Part shown: positions 26,871 through 34,458 of the stretch, one piece after another
Layout: each line of letters starts with the position of its first letter
How positions within the stretch are numbered: the stretch's first letter is position 1
Source of the DNA: Escherichia coli
GTDB taxonomy: Bacteria > Pseudomonadota > Gammaproteobacteria > Enterobacterales > Enterobacteriaceae
DNA: 64,000 nucleotides
Reading direction: 5' to 3'
Assembly (NCBI RefSeq): GCF_036503815.1
Contig: NZ_AP027764.1
Span: 3,224,001-3,288,000, forward strand
The notes under the pieces: model-generated
The model's input: the letters and a program-made list of their open reading frames with translations, nothing else
Database searches by the model: none
Told to the model about the DNA's origin: nothing
Translations under genes and position numbers: made by a program

Positions 26871-27619
26871 TGGCAGAACTCAGCGATCAGGAGATGCTGC
26901 GCTACAACCGGCAAATCATTCTGCGTGGTTTTGATTTTGACGGTCAGGAAGCATTAAAAGATTCTCGCGTGCTGGTCGTCGGGCTGGGTGGGCTCGGCTG
27001 CGCGGCCTCGCAATATCTGGCAAGCGCCGGTGTCGGCAACCTGACGCTGCTCGACTTCGACGCGGTTTCGCTTTCAAATCTGCAACGCCAGACACTGCAT
27101 AGTGATGCCACGGTCGGGCAACCGAAGGTGGAATCCGCCCGAGACGCACTGGCGCGGATCAATCCACATATCGCGATTACGCCGGTAAATGCGTTGCTTG
27201 ATGACGCGGAGCTTGCTGCGTTGATTGCTGAACACAATCTGGTGCTCGACTGCACGGATAACGTTGCGGTACGCAATCAACTGAACGCAGGCTGTTTTGC
27301 CGCGAAGGTGCCGCTGGTTTCCGGCGCGGCAATTCGCATGGAAGGTCAAATCACGGTCTTCACTTATCAGGACGGCGAGCCTTGCTACCGCTGCCTTAGC
27401 CGTTTGTTTGGCGAGAACGCGTTAACCTGCGTAGAAGCAGGCGTGATGGCACCGTTGATCGGCGTAATTGGTTCGTTGCAGGCAATGGAAGCGATCAAAC
27501 TGCTGGCAGGTTATGGCAAACCTGCCAGCGGCAAAATCATTATGTACGATGCGATGACTTGCCAGTTTCGCGAAATGAAACTGATGCGTAATCCGGGGTG
27601 CGAGGTGTGCGGGCAGTAA
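26870..27619 (+). CDS. moeB: MoeB, molybdopterin-synthase adenylyltransferase
   Basis: 249 residues. It is an E1-like enzyme that adenylates the C-terminus of MoaD. The nucleotide loop GLGGLG (about 38-46), the catalytic Asp in CTDN (D130) and the structural zinc pairs CYRC (about 172-175) and CEVC (244-247) are all present. It overlaps moeA by one base. The 3' flank ends in a REP-like remnant and an inverted repeat that runs into the end of fsaA. Confidence 0.97.
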   Translation: MAELSDQEMLRYNRQIILRGFDFDGQEALKDSRVLVVGLGGLGCAASQYLASAGVGNLTLLDFDAVSLSNLQRQTLHSDATVGQPKVESARDALARINPHIAITPVNALLDDAELAALIAEHNLVLDCTDNVAVRNQLNAGCFAAKVPLVSGAAIRMEGQITVFTYQDGEPCYRCLSRLFGENALTCVEAGVMAPLIGVIGSLQAMEAIKLLAGYGKPASGKIIMYDAMTCQFREMKLMRNPGCEVCGQ

Positions 27620-27693
27620 TTGCCACCTCCAGGTCTGATAAGACGCGGCAAGCATCGGTGCACTCCGCCACGTCACCAGCAATTTATGAGGAT

Positions 27694-27723
27694 GCAGAAC
27701 GTCCGGTTAAATCGACGTTCTGC
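27694..27723. terminator. Inverted repeat at the convergent moeB / fsaA ends
   Basis: Perfect 9-bp arms GCAGAACGT / ACGTTCTGC with a 12-base loop. It spans the fsaA stop codon and lies about 75 bp after moeB. It has no T-run, so function as a terminator is only a possibility. A partial REP-like tract (GTCTGATAAGACGCGGCAAG, about 27634-27653) precedes it. Confidence 0.4.
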
Positions 27724-28369
27724 CAAACGCTCCCTGCCAGTCCTGCTCAAACTTCGCCACAGCGGCATCAACTGCCGGATAGCTAATCATCTGCTGCGCC
27801 ACATCCAGTGGCAGCGTGATTGATTCACATCCTGCCAGTAAGCAGTCCAGCGCCTGACGCGGGGTTTTAAAACTCGCGGCTAACACTTTCGCCTGCGGCG
27901 CATGCATTTTCAATAACTGGTGTAAATCGGTCACAGTTTGAATACCGCTACCGCCCTGAGCATCTATTCGGTTGACGTAAGGTGCAACGTACTCCGCACC
28001 TGCCAGCGCCGACAGCAGCCCTTGTGCCGCGCCATACACTGCCGTACCCAGCGTCGGAATCCCTTCTGCTTTTAACATTTTAATAGCAGCCAGCCCCTCG
28101 GCAGTCACCGGGACTTTCACCACGATATCCGCAATGATAGAACGCAGTTTACGTGCATCATTCACCATCCCTTCGGCAGTGGTAGCCATCACCTGGGCAA
28201 ACAGACGCCCCTGACCGCCCATCGCTTCGTGAAGCTCCGGAAGTACCACCTCCAGCGGTTTTTTACCCGCAGCGATAATACTTGGGTTAGTCGTCACACC
28301 CGCCAGCGGAAAAATACGTGACAGCGCCTTCACCGCAACAACGTCTGAAGTATCCAGATACAGTTCCAT
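27707..28369 (-). CDS. fsaA: FsaA, fructose-6-phosphate aldolase
   Basis: 220 residues from ATG 28369. A frame open 47 codons further upstream crosses the regulatory palindrome and is rejected. FsaA is a transaldolase-like class I aldolase that cleaves fructose-6-phosphate to dihydroxyacetone and glyceraldehyde-3-phosphate; the Schiff-base lysine is K85 (IVVKVPVT). The opening MELYLDTSDV and TTNPSI segments are typical. As recalled, a few residues differ from K-12 (for example Arg at 73). It is divergent from pflE with shared palindromes between them. Confidence 0.96.
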   Translation of the reverse strand: MELYLDTSDVVAVKALSRIFPLAGVTTNPSIIAAGKKPLEVVLPELHEAMGGQGRLFAQVMATTAEGMVNDARKLRSIIADIVVKVPVTAEGLAAIKMLKAEGIPTLGTAVYGAAQGLLSALAGAEYVAPYVNRIDAQGGSGIQTVTDLHQLLKMHAPQAKVLAASFKTPRQALDCLLAGCESITLPLDVAQQMISYPAVDAAVAKFEQDWQGAFGRTSI

Positions 28370-28450
28370 AACCATCCTCAAAATGTACTTTTTGTCTGAA
28401 TGTAGACTATCACGGGAAAACTCTCTGAACAGTTGACGCACATCAATCAA

Positions 28451-28487
28451 ACTTTCATTCGAAAGTATTTTAATGTTTGAACGAAAC
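28451..28487. promoter_or_regulatory. Tandem palindromic operator between fsaA and pflE
   Basis: 28451-28466 reads ACTTTC-ATTC-GAAAGT. A second, weaker copy GTTTGAACGAAAC follows at 28475-28487. The first differs by one base in 16 from the complement of the site before ybiU (32922-32937) and matches the one before ybiV (31899-31913). Such TTTCRTTCGAAA sites resemble those of DeoR-family carbohydrate regulators; the actual regulator is not known from this sequence. Confidence 0.65.
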
Positions 28488-29399
28488 AGAGAGGCAACTA
28501 TGATTTTCAATATTCAGCGCTACTCGACCCATGACGGCCCCGGTATCCGCACGGTCGTTTTTCTTAAAGGCTGTTCACTGGGCTGCCGCTGGTGTCAGAA
28601 CCCAGAAAGCCGCGCCCGCACGCAGGATCTTCTGTATGACGCACGTCTGTGTCTGGAAGGCTGCGAGCTGTGCGCTAAGACCGCGCCGGAAGTGATTGAG
28701 CGCGCGCTGAATGGTTTGCTTATTCATCGGGAAAAGTTAACCCCGGAGCATCTGACGGCGTTAACCGACTGCTGCCCGACACAGGCGTTAACCGTGTGTG
28801 GTGAAGTGAAAAGCGTTGAGGAGATCATGGCGACCGTTCTGCGCGACAAACCGTTTTACGATCGCAGCGGCGGCGGCTTAACGCTTTCCGGTGGTGAGCC
28901 GTTTATGCAGCCGGAAATGGCGATGGGGCTACTGCAAACCAGCCACGAAGCCGGTATTCATACTGCGGTAGAAACCTGTCTGCATGTGCCGTGGAAATAC
29001 ATCGCCCCTTCTCTGCCGTATATCGATCTGTTTCTTGCCGATTTAAAACACGTTGCCGACGTGCCGTTTAAACAGTGGACCGACGGTAACGCCGCCAGAG
29101 TGCTGGATAACCTGAAAAAACTCGCAGCGGCGGGGAAAAAAATCATCATCCGCGTGCCGTTGATTCAGGGCTTTAATGCCGATGAAACCTCTGTGAAAGC
29201 CATTACCGATTTTGCCGCCGACGAGCTGCACGTCGGCGAAATTCATTTCCTGCCCTACCACACGCTGGGCATTAACAAATATCACTTACTTAATCTGCCC
29301 TATGACGCCCCGGAAAAACCGCTTGATGCGCCAGAACTGCTCGACTTTGCCCAGCAGTATGCCTGCCAGAAAGGGTTAACCGCGACCTTACGAGGATAA
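28473..29399 (+). CDS. pflE: PflE (YbiY), glycyl-radical enzyme activating protein
   Basis: 308 residues from ATG 28473, or 299 from ATG 28500. The second has the better ribosome-binding site (GAGAGG at 28490-28495), and the first would overlap the second operator half. It is a radical-SAM activase: the core CSLGCRWC supplies the SAM-binding 4Fe-4S cluster, and an extra Cys-rich insert (CLEGCELC, later CCPTQALTVC) fits a ferredoxin-like domain. It should install the glycyl radical in PflF, whose start is 5 bp downstream. Confidence 0.92.
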   Translation: MFERNREATMIFNIQRYSTHDGPGIRTVVFLKGCSLGCRWCQNPESRARTQDLLYDARLCLEGCELCAKTAPEVIERALNGLLIHREKLTPEHLTALTDCCPTQALTVCGEVKSVEEIMATVLRDKPFYDRSGGGLTLSGGEPFMQPEMAMGLLQTSHEAGIHTAVETCLHVPWKYIAPSLPYIDLFLADLKHVADVPFKQWTDGNAARVLDNLKKLAAAGKKIIIRVPLIQGFNADETSVKAITDFAADELHVGEIHFLPYHTLGINKYHLLNLPYDAPEKPLDAPELLDFAQQYACQKGLTATLRG

Positions 29400-29404
29400 C
29401 AACC

Positions 29405-31837
29405 ATGACCACACTGAAACTGGACACGCTCAGCGACCGCATTAAAGCGCACAAAAATGCACTGGTGAATATTGTGAAACCGCCGGTCTGTACCGAGCGC
29501 GCGCAGCACTATACCGAGATGTATCAACAACATCTCGATAAGCCGATCCCGGTACGTCGCGCTCTGGCGCTGGCCCATCACCTGGCGAATCGCACTATTT
29601 GGATCAAGCACGATGAGTTGATCATCGGCAACCAGGCAAGCGAAGTTCGCGCCGCGCCGATCTTCCCGGAATATACCGTCTCCTGGATCGAAAAAGAGAT
29701 TGATGATCTGGCGGATCGTCCGGGTGCAGGTTTTGCGGTGAGCGAAGAGAACAAACGCGTTCTGCATGAAGTGTGCCCGTGGTGGCGCGGTCAGACCGTA
29801 CAGGATCGCTGCTATGGCATGTTTACCGATGAGCAAAAAGGCCTGCTGGCGACCGGTATCATTAAAGCGGAAGGTAATATGACCTCCGGCGATGCGCACC
29901 TGGCGGTCAATTTCCCGCTGTTGCTGGAAAAAGGGCTTGATGGTCTGCGCGAGAAAGTGGCGGAGCGCCGCTCGCGTATTAACCTGACCGTGCTGGAAGA
30001 TCTGCACGGCGAGCAGTTCCTGAAAGCGATTGATATCGTGTTGGTGGCGGTCAGTGAACATATTGAACGTTTCGCTGCCCTGGCGCGTGAAATGGCCGCT
30101 ACCGAACCCCGCGAAAGCCGTCGCGATGAACTGCTGGCGATGGCCGAAAACTGCGACCTTATCGCCCACCAGCCGCCGCAGACTTTCTGGCAGGCGCTGC
30201 AACTGTGCTACTTCATCCAGTTGATTTTGCAGATTGAATCTAACGGTCACTCGGTATCGTTTGGTCGTATGGACCAGTATCTCTACCCGTACTATCGCCG
30301 CGACGTTGAACTGAACCAGACGCTGGATCGCGAACACGCCATCGAGATGCTGCATAGCTGCTGGTTAAAATTGCTGGAAGTGAACAAGATCCGCTCCGGC
30401 TCACACTCAAAAGCCTCTGCGGGAAGTCCGCTGTATCAGAACGTCACCATTGGCGGGCAAAATCTGGTTGATGGTCAACCAATGGACGCGGTGAATCCAC
30501 TCTCTTACGCGATCCTCGAATCCTGCGGTCGCCTGCGTTCCACTCAGCCTAACCTCAGCGTGCGTTACCATGCAGGAATGAGCAACGATTTCCTCGACGC
30601 CTGTGTGCAGGTGATCCGCTGCGGCTTCGGGATGCCGGCGTTCAACAACGACGAAATTGTCATCCCGGAATTTATTAAACTCGGTATTGAACCGCAGGAC
30701 GCTTACGACTACGCAGCGATTGGTTGTATCGAAACCGCCGTCGGTGGCAAATGGGGCTATCGCTGCACCGGGATGAGCTTTATCAACTTCGCCCGCGTGA
30801 TGCTGGCGGCGCTGGAAGGCGGTCGTGATGCCACCAGCGGCAAAGTGTTCCTGCCACAAGAAAAAGCGTTGTCAGCGGGTAACTTCAACAACTTCGATGA
30901 AGTGATGGACGCGTGGGACACGCAAATCCGTTACTACACCCGTAAATCAATCGAAATCGAATATGTCGTCGACACCATGCTGGAAGAGAACGTGCACGAT
31001 ATTCTCTGCTCGGCGCTGGTGGATGACTGTATTGAGCGAGCGAAAAGCATTAAACAAGGCGGCGCGAAGTATGACTGGGTTTCTGGCCTGCAGGTCGGCA
31101 TTGCTAACCTCGGCAACAGCCTGGCGGCAGTGAAGAAACTGGTGTTTGAACAGGGCGCGATTGGTCAGCAACAACTGGCTGCCGCACTGGCGGATGACTT
31201 CGACGGCCTGACGCACGAGCAGTTGCGTCAGCGGCTGATTAACGGCGCGCCGAAGTACGGCAACGACGATGATACTGTCGATACGCTGCTGGCTCGCGCT
31301 TATCAAACCTATATCGACGAACTGAAGCAGTACCATAACCCGCGCTACGGTCGTGGTCCGATTGGCGGCAACTATTATGCGGGCACATCGTCTATCTCCG
31401 CTAACGTACCGTTTGGCGCGCAGACTATGGCAACGCCGGACGGACGTAAAGCACATACCCCGCTGGCAGAAGGCGCTAGTCCGGCCTCCGGTACTGACCA
31501 TCTCGGCCCAACGGCGGTCATTGGCTCGGTGGGTAAACTGCCTACGGCAGCGATTCTCGGCGGCGTGTTGCTCAACCAGAAACTGAATCCGGCAACGCTG
31601 GAGAACGAATCTGACAAGCAGAAACTGATGATCCTGCTACGTACCTTCTTTGAGGTGCATAAAGGCTGGCATATTCAGTACAACATTGTTTCCCGCGAAA
31701 CATTGCTGGAGGCGAAGAAACATCCGGATCAATACCGCGATCTGGTGGTACGCGTAGCGGGTTATTCCGCCTTCTTCACCGCGCTCTCTCCAGACGCACA
31801 GGACGATATCATCGCCCGTACCGAACACATGCTGTAA
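29405..31837 (+). CDS. pflF: PflF (YbiW), glycyl-radical enzyme of unknown reaction
   Basis: 810 residues, standard YbiW length. The thiyl-radical cysteine is C441 in AIGCIETAVGG and the glycyl radical is G786 in RVAGYSAFF near the C-terminus; both are intact. The GCIE motif, with Glu two after the Cys, groups it with dehydratase/lyase-type glycyl-radical enzymes rather than true pyruvate formate-lyase. The substrate is unproven. It follows its activase by 5 bp and is oxygen-sensitive by nature. Context with fsaA and HAD phosphatases points to sugar or polyol metabolism, which is an inference. Confidence 0.93.
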   Translation: MTTLKLDTLSDRIKAHKNALVNIVKPPVCTERAQHYTEMYQQHLDKPIPVRRALALAHHLANRTIWIKHDELIIGNQASEVRAAPIFPEYTVSWIEKEIDDLADRPGAGFAVSEENKRVLHEVCPWWRGQTVQDRCYGMFTDEQKGLLATGIIKAEGNMTSGDAHLAVNFPLLLEKGLDGLREKVAERRSRINLTVLEDLHGEQFLKAIDIVLVAVSEHIERFAALAREMAATEPRESRRDELLAMAENCDLIAHQPPQTFWQALQLCYFIQLILQIESNGHSVSFGRMDQYLYPYYRRDVELNQTLDREHAIEMLHSCWLKLLEVNKIRSGSHSKASAGSPLYQNVTIGGQNLVDGQPMDAVNPLSYAILESCGRLRSTQPNLSVRYHAGMSNDFLDACVQVIRCGFGMPAFNNDEIVIPEFIKLGIEPQDAYDYAAIGCIETAVGGKWGYRCTGMSFINFARVMLAALEGGRDATSGKVFLPQEKALSAGNFNNFDEVMDAWDTQIRYYTRKSIEIEYVVDTMLEENVHDILCSALVDDCIERAKSIKQGGAKYDWVSGLQVGIANLGNSLAAVKKLVFEQGAIGQQQLAAALADDFDGLTHEQLRQRLINGAPKYGNDDDTVDTLLARAYQTYIDELKQYHNPRYGRGPIGGNYYAGTSSISANVPFGAQTMATPDGRKAHTPLAEGASPASGTDHLGPTAVIGSVGKLPTAAILGGVLLNQKLNPATLENESDKQKLMILLRTFFEVHKGWHIQYNIVSRETLLEAKKHPDQYRDLVVRVAGYSAFFTALSPDAQDDIIARTEHML

Positions 31838-31845
31838 TCCCCTCA

Positions 31846-31868
31846 GCCCGGCGGCGTCGTCGCCGGGC
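31846..31868 (+). terminator. Hairpin after pflF
   Basis: 8-bp GC stem GCCCGGCG / CGCCGGGC with a 7-base loop, nine bases after the pflF stop. There is no T-run behind it, so termination may be weak or Rho-assisted. Confidence 0.55.
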
Positions 31869-31898
31869 CAAATCATTCACATCATCAATTCCGCTCTC

Positions 31899-31913
31899 AC
31901 TTTCATTCGAAAT
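31899..31913. promoter_or_regulatory. Operator copy upstream of ybiV
   Basis: ACTTTCATTCGAAAT, identical to the fsaA/pflE site over its first 14 bases. It lies 70 bp upstream of the ybiV start. Shared with the sites at 28451 and 32922, it suggests a common regulator. Confidence 0.6.
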
Positions 31914-31982
31914 ATAATTTGTGCTCTGCGTCACATTGTTATTACACTGTTACGGTTTCATTTTCGAGCCAGGAGCACACCT

Positions 31983-32798
31983 ATGAGCGTAAAAGTTATC
32001 GTCACAGACATGGACGGTACTTTTCTTAACGACGCCAAAACGTACAACCAACCACGTTTTATGGCGCAGTATCAGGAACTTAAAAAGCGCGGCATTGAGT
32101 TCGTTGTCGCCAGCGGTAATCAGTATTACCAGCTTATTTCGTTCTTTCCTGAGCTAAAGGATGAGATCTCTTTTGTCGCGGAAAACGGCGCACTGGTTTA
32201 CGAACATGGCAAGCAGTTGTTCCACGGCGAATTAACCCGACATGAATCGCGGATTGTTATTGGCGAATTGCTAAAAGATAAGCAACTCAATTTTGTCGCC
32301 TGCGGTCTGCAAAGTGCATATGTCAGCGAAAATGCCCCCGAAGCATTTGTCGCACTGATGGCAAAACACTACCATCGCCTGAAACCTGTAAAAGATTATC
32401 AGGAGATTGACGATGTGCTGTTTAAATTTTCGCTCAACCTGCCAGATGAGCAGATCCCCTTGGTCGTCGACAAACTGCACGTTGCGCTCGACGGCATTAT
32501 GAAGCCGGTTACCAGTGGTTTTGGCTTTATCGACCTGATTATTCCTGGCCTGCATAAAGCGAATGGTATTTCGCGGTTACTGAAACGCTGGGATCTGTCA
32601 CCGCAAAATGTGGTAGCGATTGGCGACAGCGGTAACGATGCGGAGATGCTGAAAATGGCGCGTTATTCCTTTGCGATGGGCAATGCTGCGGAAAACATTA
32701 AACAAATCTCCCGTTACGCTACCGATGATAATAATCATGAAGGCGCGCTGAATGTGATTCAGGCGGTGCTGGATAACACCGCTCCTTTCAATAAGTAA
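31983..32798 (+). CDS. ybiV: YbiV, HAD-superfamily sugar phosphatase
   Basis: 271 residues. HAD motif I DMDGT with nucleophile D9, SGNQYYQL, a motif III lysine and motif IV GDSGNDAEM are intact, with a Cof-type cap. The enzyme hydrolyses ribose-5-, fructose-1- and glucose-6-phosphate in vitro. CAGGAG precedes the ATG. It is a close paralogue of YbjI at 5867-6682. It has its own terminator, and the upstream operator copy ties it to the fsaA-pflEF group. Confidence 0.95.
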   Translation: MSVKVIVTDMDGTFLNDAKTYNQPRFMAQYQELKKRGIEFVVASGNQYYQLISFFPELKDEISFVAENGALVYEHGKQLFHGELTRHESRIVIGELLKDKQLNFVACGLQSAYVSENAPEAFVALMAKHYHRLKPVKDYQEIDDVLFKFSLNLPDEQIPLVVDKLHVALDGIMKPVTSGFGFIDLIIPGLHKANGISRLLKRWDLSPQNVVAIGDSGNDAEMLKMARYSFAMGNAAENIKQISRYATDDNNHEGALNVIQAVLDNTAPFNK

Positions 32799-32808
32799 CC
32801 TTTTCCCG

Positions 32809-32841
32809 GCCGGAGCAATCGTTCCGGCATCTCTCTTTTTT
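32809..32841 (+). terminator. Intrinsic terminator after ybiV
   Basis: Stem GCCGGA / TCCGGC (32809-32814 with 32823-32828) followed shortly by CTCTCTTTTTTG. Typical Rho-independent layout 10 bp after the stop. Confidence 0.75.
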
Positions 32842-32921
32842 GCTCACTTTGTGCACTTACTCAAGATTTTCATCTTGCGTTAACTTATTTTTAACTTAAA
32901 GTATCAATCATAACTATTTTT

Positions 32922-32937
32922 ACTTTCGAACGAAAGT
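32922..32937. promoter_or_regulatory. Palindromic operator upstream of ybiU
   Basis: ACTTTCG-AA-CGAAAGT, perfect 7-bp arms, ending 12 bp before the ybiU ATG and so probably within or beside its promoter. Read on the other strand it is ACTTTCGTTCGAAAGT, one base from the site before fsaA/pflE. Confidence 0.65.
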
Positions 32938-32949
32938 TGTGAGGTTGAT

Positions 32950-34209
32950 ATGACTTTTACCTATGAGACACTGCCAACAGATGCGAAAACGGCTATCCGT
33001 AAGATGAAAACGGAGCTGCGACAACAGATCGGCGATGTACAACAGGTCTTCGATAAACTCTCTGCAAAAATCGAAGCACGTGTAGCAGAAATAGACGCCC
33101 TCAAAGGGCAAGGATTACCGGTTTGGCCGGAAGTCCCATATAGCGACGTTGCAGCAGGTACAGTGAGTGAAGCCACGCGCAATGAAATTAAACGTCGCGG
33201 CTGTGCAGTAATTAAAGGCCATTTCCCCCGCGAACAGGCACTGGCATGGGATCGCGCAATGCTTGACTATCTTGATGCCAATCATTTTGATGATGTTTAT
33301 AAAGGTCCCGGCGACAGCTTCTTTGGATCGCTGGAGGCATCTCGTCCTGAAATCTACCCTATTTACTGGTCGCAGGCACAAATGCAGGCGCGACAAAGTG
33401 ACAATATGGCGGCGGTGCAATCTTTCCTTAACCGCCTGTGGAAGTCTGAAAGCAACGGCAGGCAGTGGTTTGATCCCGATATTAGCGTGATCTATCCGGA
33501 CAGGATCCGCCGCCGCCCACCAGGCACGACGTCTAAAGGTCTGGGTGCACACACTGATTCTGGGGCGCTGGAACGTTGGTTATTACCCGCTTATCAGCGT
33601 GTTTTTGCCCATGTTTTCAACGGTAATGTCGACGATTACGATCCGTGGGATGCTGCATACCGTACTGATGTTGAAGAGTACACGGTGGATAACACCACAA
33701 AATGTTCGGTGTTCCGCACTTTTCAAGGCTGGACGGCGCTTTCCGATATGTTACCAGGACAGGGATTATTGCATGTGGTGCCAATCCCGGAAGCGATGGC
33801 GTATGTTTTATTGCGCCCACTGCTGGATGACGTACCGGACGATGAGTTGTGTGGGGTCGCTCCTGGCAAAGTTCTGCCCATTTCAGAGAAATGGCATCCA
33901 CTACTGATTAAAGCACTCACTTCCATTCCAGCTATTACAGCGGGGGATTCCGTCTGGTGGCACTGCGACGTGATCCACTCCGTCGCATCGGTAAATAATC
34001 AACAAGGCTGGGGGAATGTGATGTATATCCCTGCCGCGCCGATGTGTGAGAAAAACCGGGCTTATGCGCATAACGTCAGGAAAGCACTGGAAAAAGGGGC
34101 ATCACCGGGCGATTTCCCTCGAGAAGATTATGAAGCAAACTGGGATGGCCGATTTACGCTGGATGATCTGAACATTCACGGTAAGCGCGCGCTGGGCATG
34201 GATGTTTGA
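32950..34209 (+). CDS. ybiU: YbiU, DUF1479 putative Fe/2-oxoglutarate-type enzyme
   Basis: 419 residues from ATG 32950 with a GAGG ribosome-binding site. It is the DUF1479 family, which has the cupin-like fold of Fe(II)/2-oxoglutarate dioxygenases. A metal-type H-x-D is seen at H201/D203 (GAHTDSG), with a later His in HCDVIHSVA. The first 170 residues and the segment around 235-300 differ at many positions from the K-12 protein as recalled, while the core is nearly identical; the family length there is 421. This allele may have come by homologous exchange. No activity is known. Confidence 0.92.
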   Translation: MTFTYETLPTDAKTAIRKMKTELRQQIGDVQQVFDKLSAKIEARVAEIDALKGQGLPVWPEVPYSDVAAGTVSEATRNEIKRRGCAVIKGHFPREQALAWDRAMLDYLDANHFDDVYKGPGDSFFGSLEASRPEIYPIYWSQAQMQARQSDNMAAVQSFLNRLWKSESNGRQWFDPDISVIYPDRIRRRPPGTTSKGLGAHTDSGALERWLLPAYQRVFAHVFNGNVDDYDPWDAAYRTDVEEYTVDNTTKCSVFRTFQGWTALSDMLPGQGLLHVVPIPEAMAYVLLRPLLDDVPDDELCGVAPGKVLPISEKWHPLLIKALTSIPAITAGDSVWWHCDVIHSVASVNNQQGWGNVMYIPAAPMCEKNRAYAHNVRKALEKGASPGDFPREDYEANWDGRFTLDDLNIHGKRALGMDV

Positions 34210-34302
34210 GAGGTGATGGATTAGTAGAAGTGAATTGATGTGAGGTTAAGAAAGCAGGTTCGGTGTTGCTCTGATTGCTGACAAAGTGCGCTTTGTTCAT
34301 GA

Positions 34303-34398
34303 CGGATGCGGCGTTAACGCCTTATCCGGTCTACAAAGTCCTGAAAATTCAATATATTGTGGTACACTGTCAGGCCTGATAAGCGTAGCGCATCAGGC
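34303..34398. repeat. REP pair (BIME) between ybiU and ybiT
   Basis: Two REP-type palindromes: CGGATGCGGCGTTAACGCC followed by TTATCCGG at 34303-34329, and GCCTGATAAGCGTAGCGC followed by ATCAGGC at 34374-34398, in opposite orientation with about 44 bp between. Typical enterobacterial intergenic mosaic element between converging genes. Confidence 0.85.
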
Positions 34399-34420
34399 AA
34401 TTTTGCATTTGTCATCAGTT

Positions 34421-34451
34421 TCAGTAGCCCTGACCCTATCAGGGCTACTGA
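34421..34451. terminator. 13-bp hairpin at the 3' end of ybiT
   Basis: Perfect arms TCAGTAGCCCTGA / TCAGGGCTACTGA with a 5-base loop, eight bases after the ybiT stop. It has no T-run in either direction, so it may protect the mRNA end or help Rho-dependent stops. Confidence 0.6.
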
Positions 34452-34458
34452 TAATAAC

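Noticed and set aside
28370..28510. 47-codon N-terminal extension of fsaA
   Set aside because: It crosses the shared fsaA/pflE operator and overlaps the divergent pflE start.
29300..30355. 351-codon open frame opposite pflE/pflF
   Set aside because: It lies fully antisense to pflF, which has intact catalytic motifs and codon pattern; the antisense product looks like no protein family.
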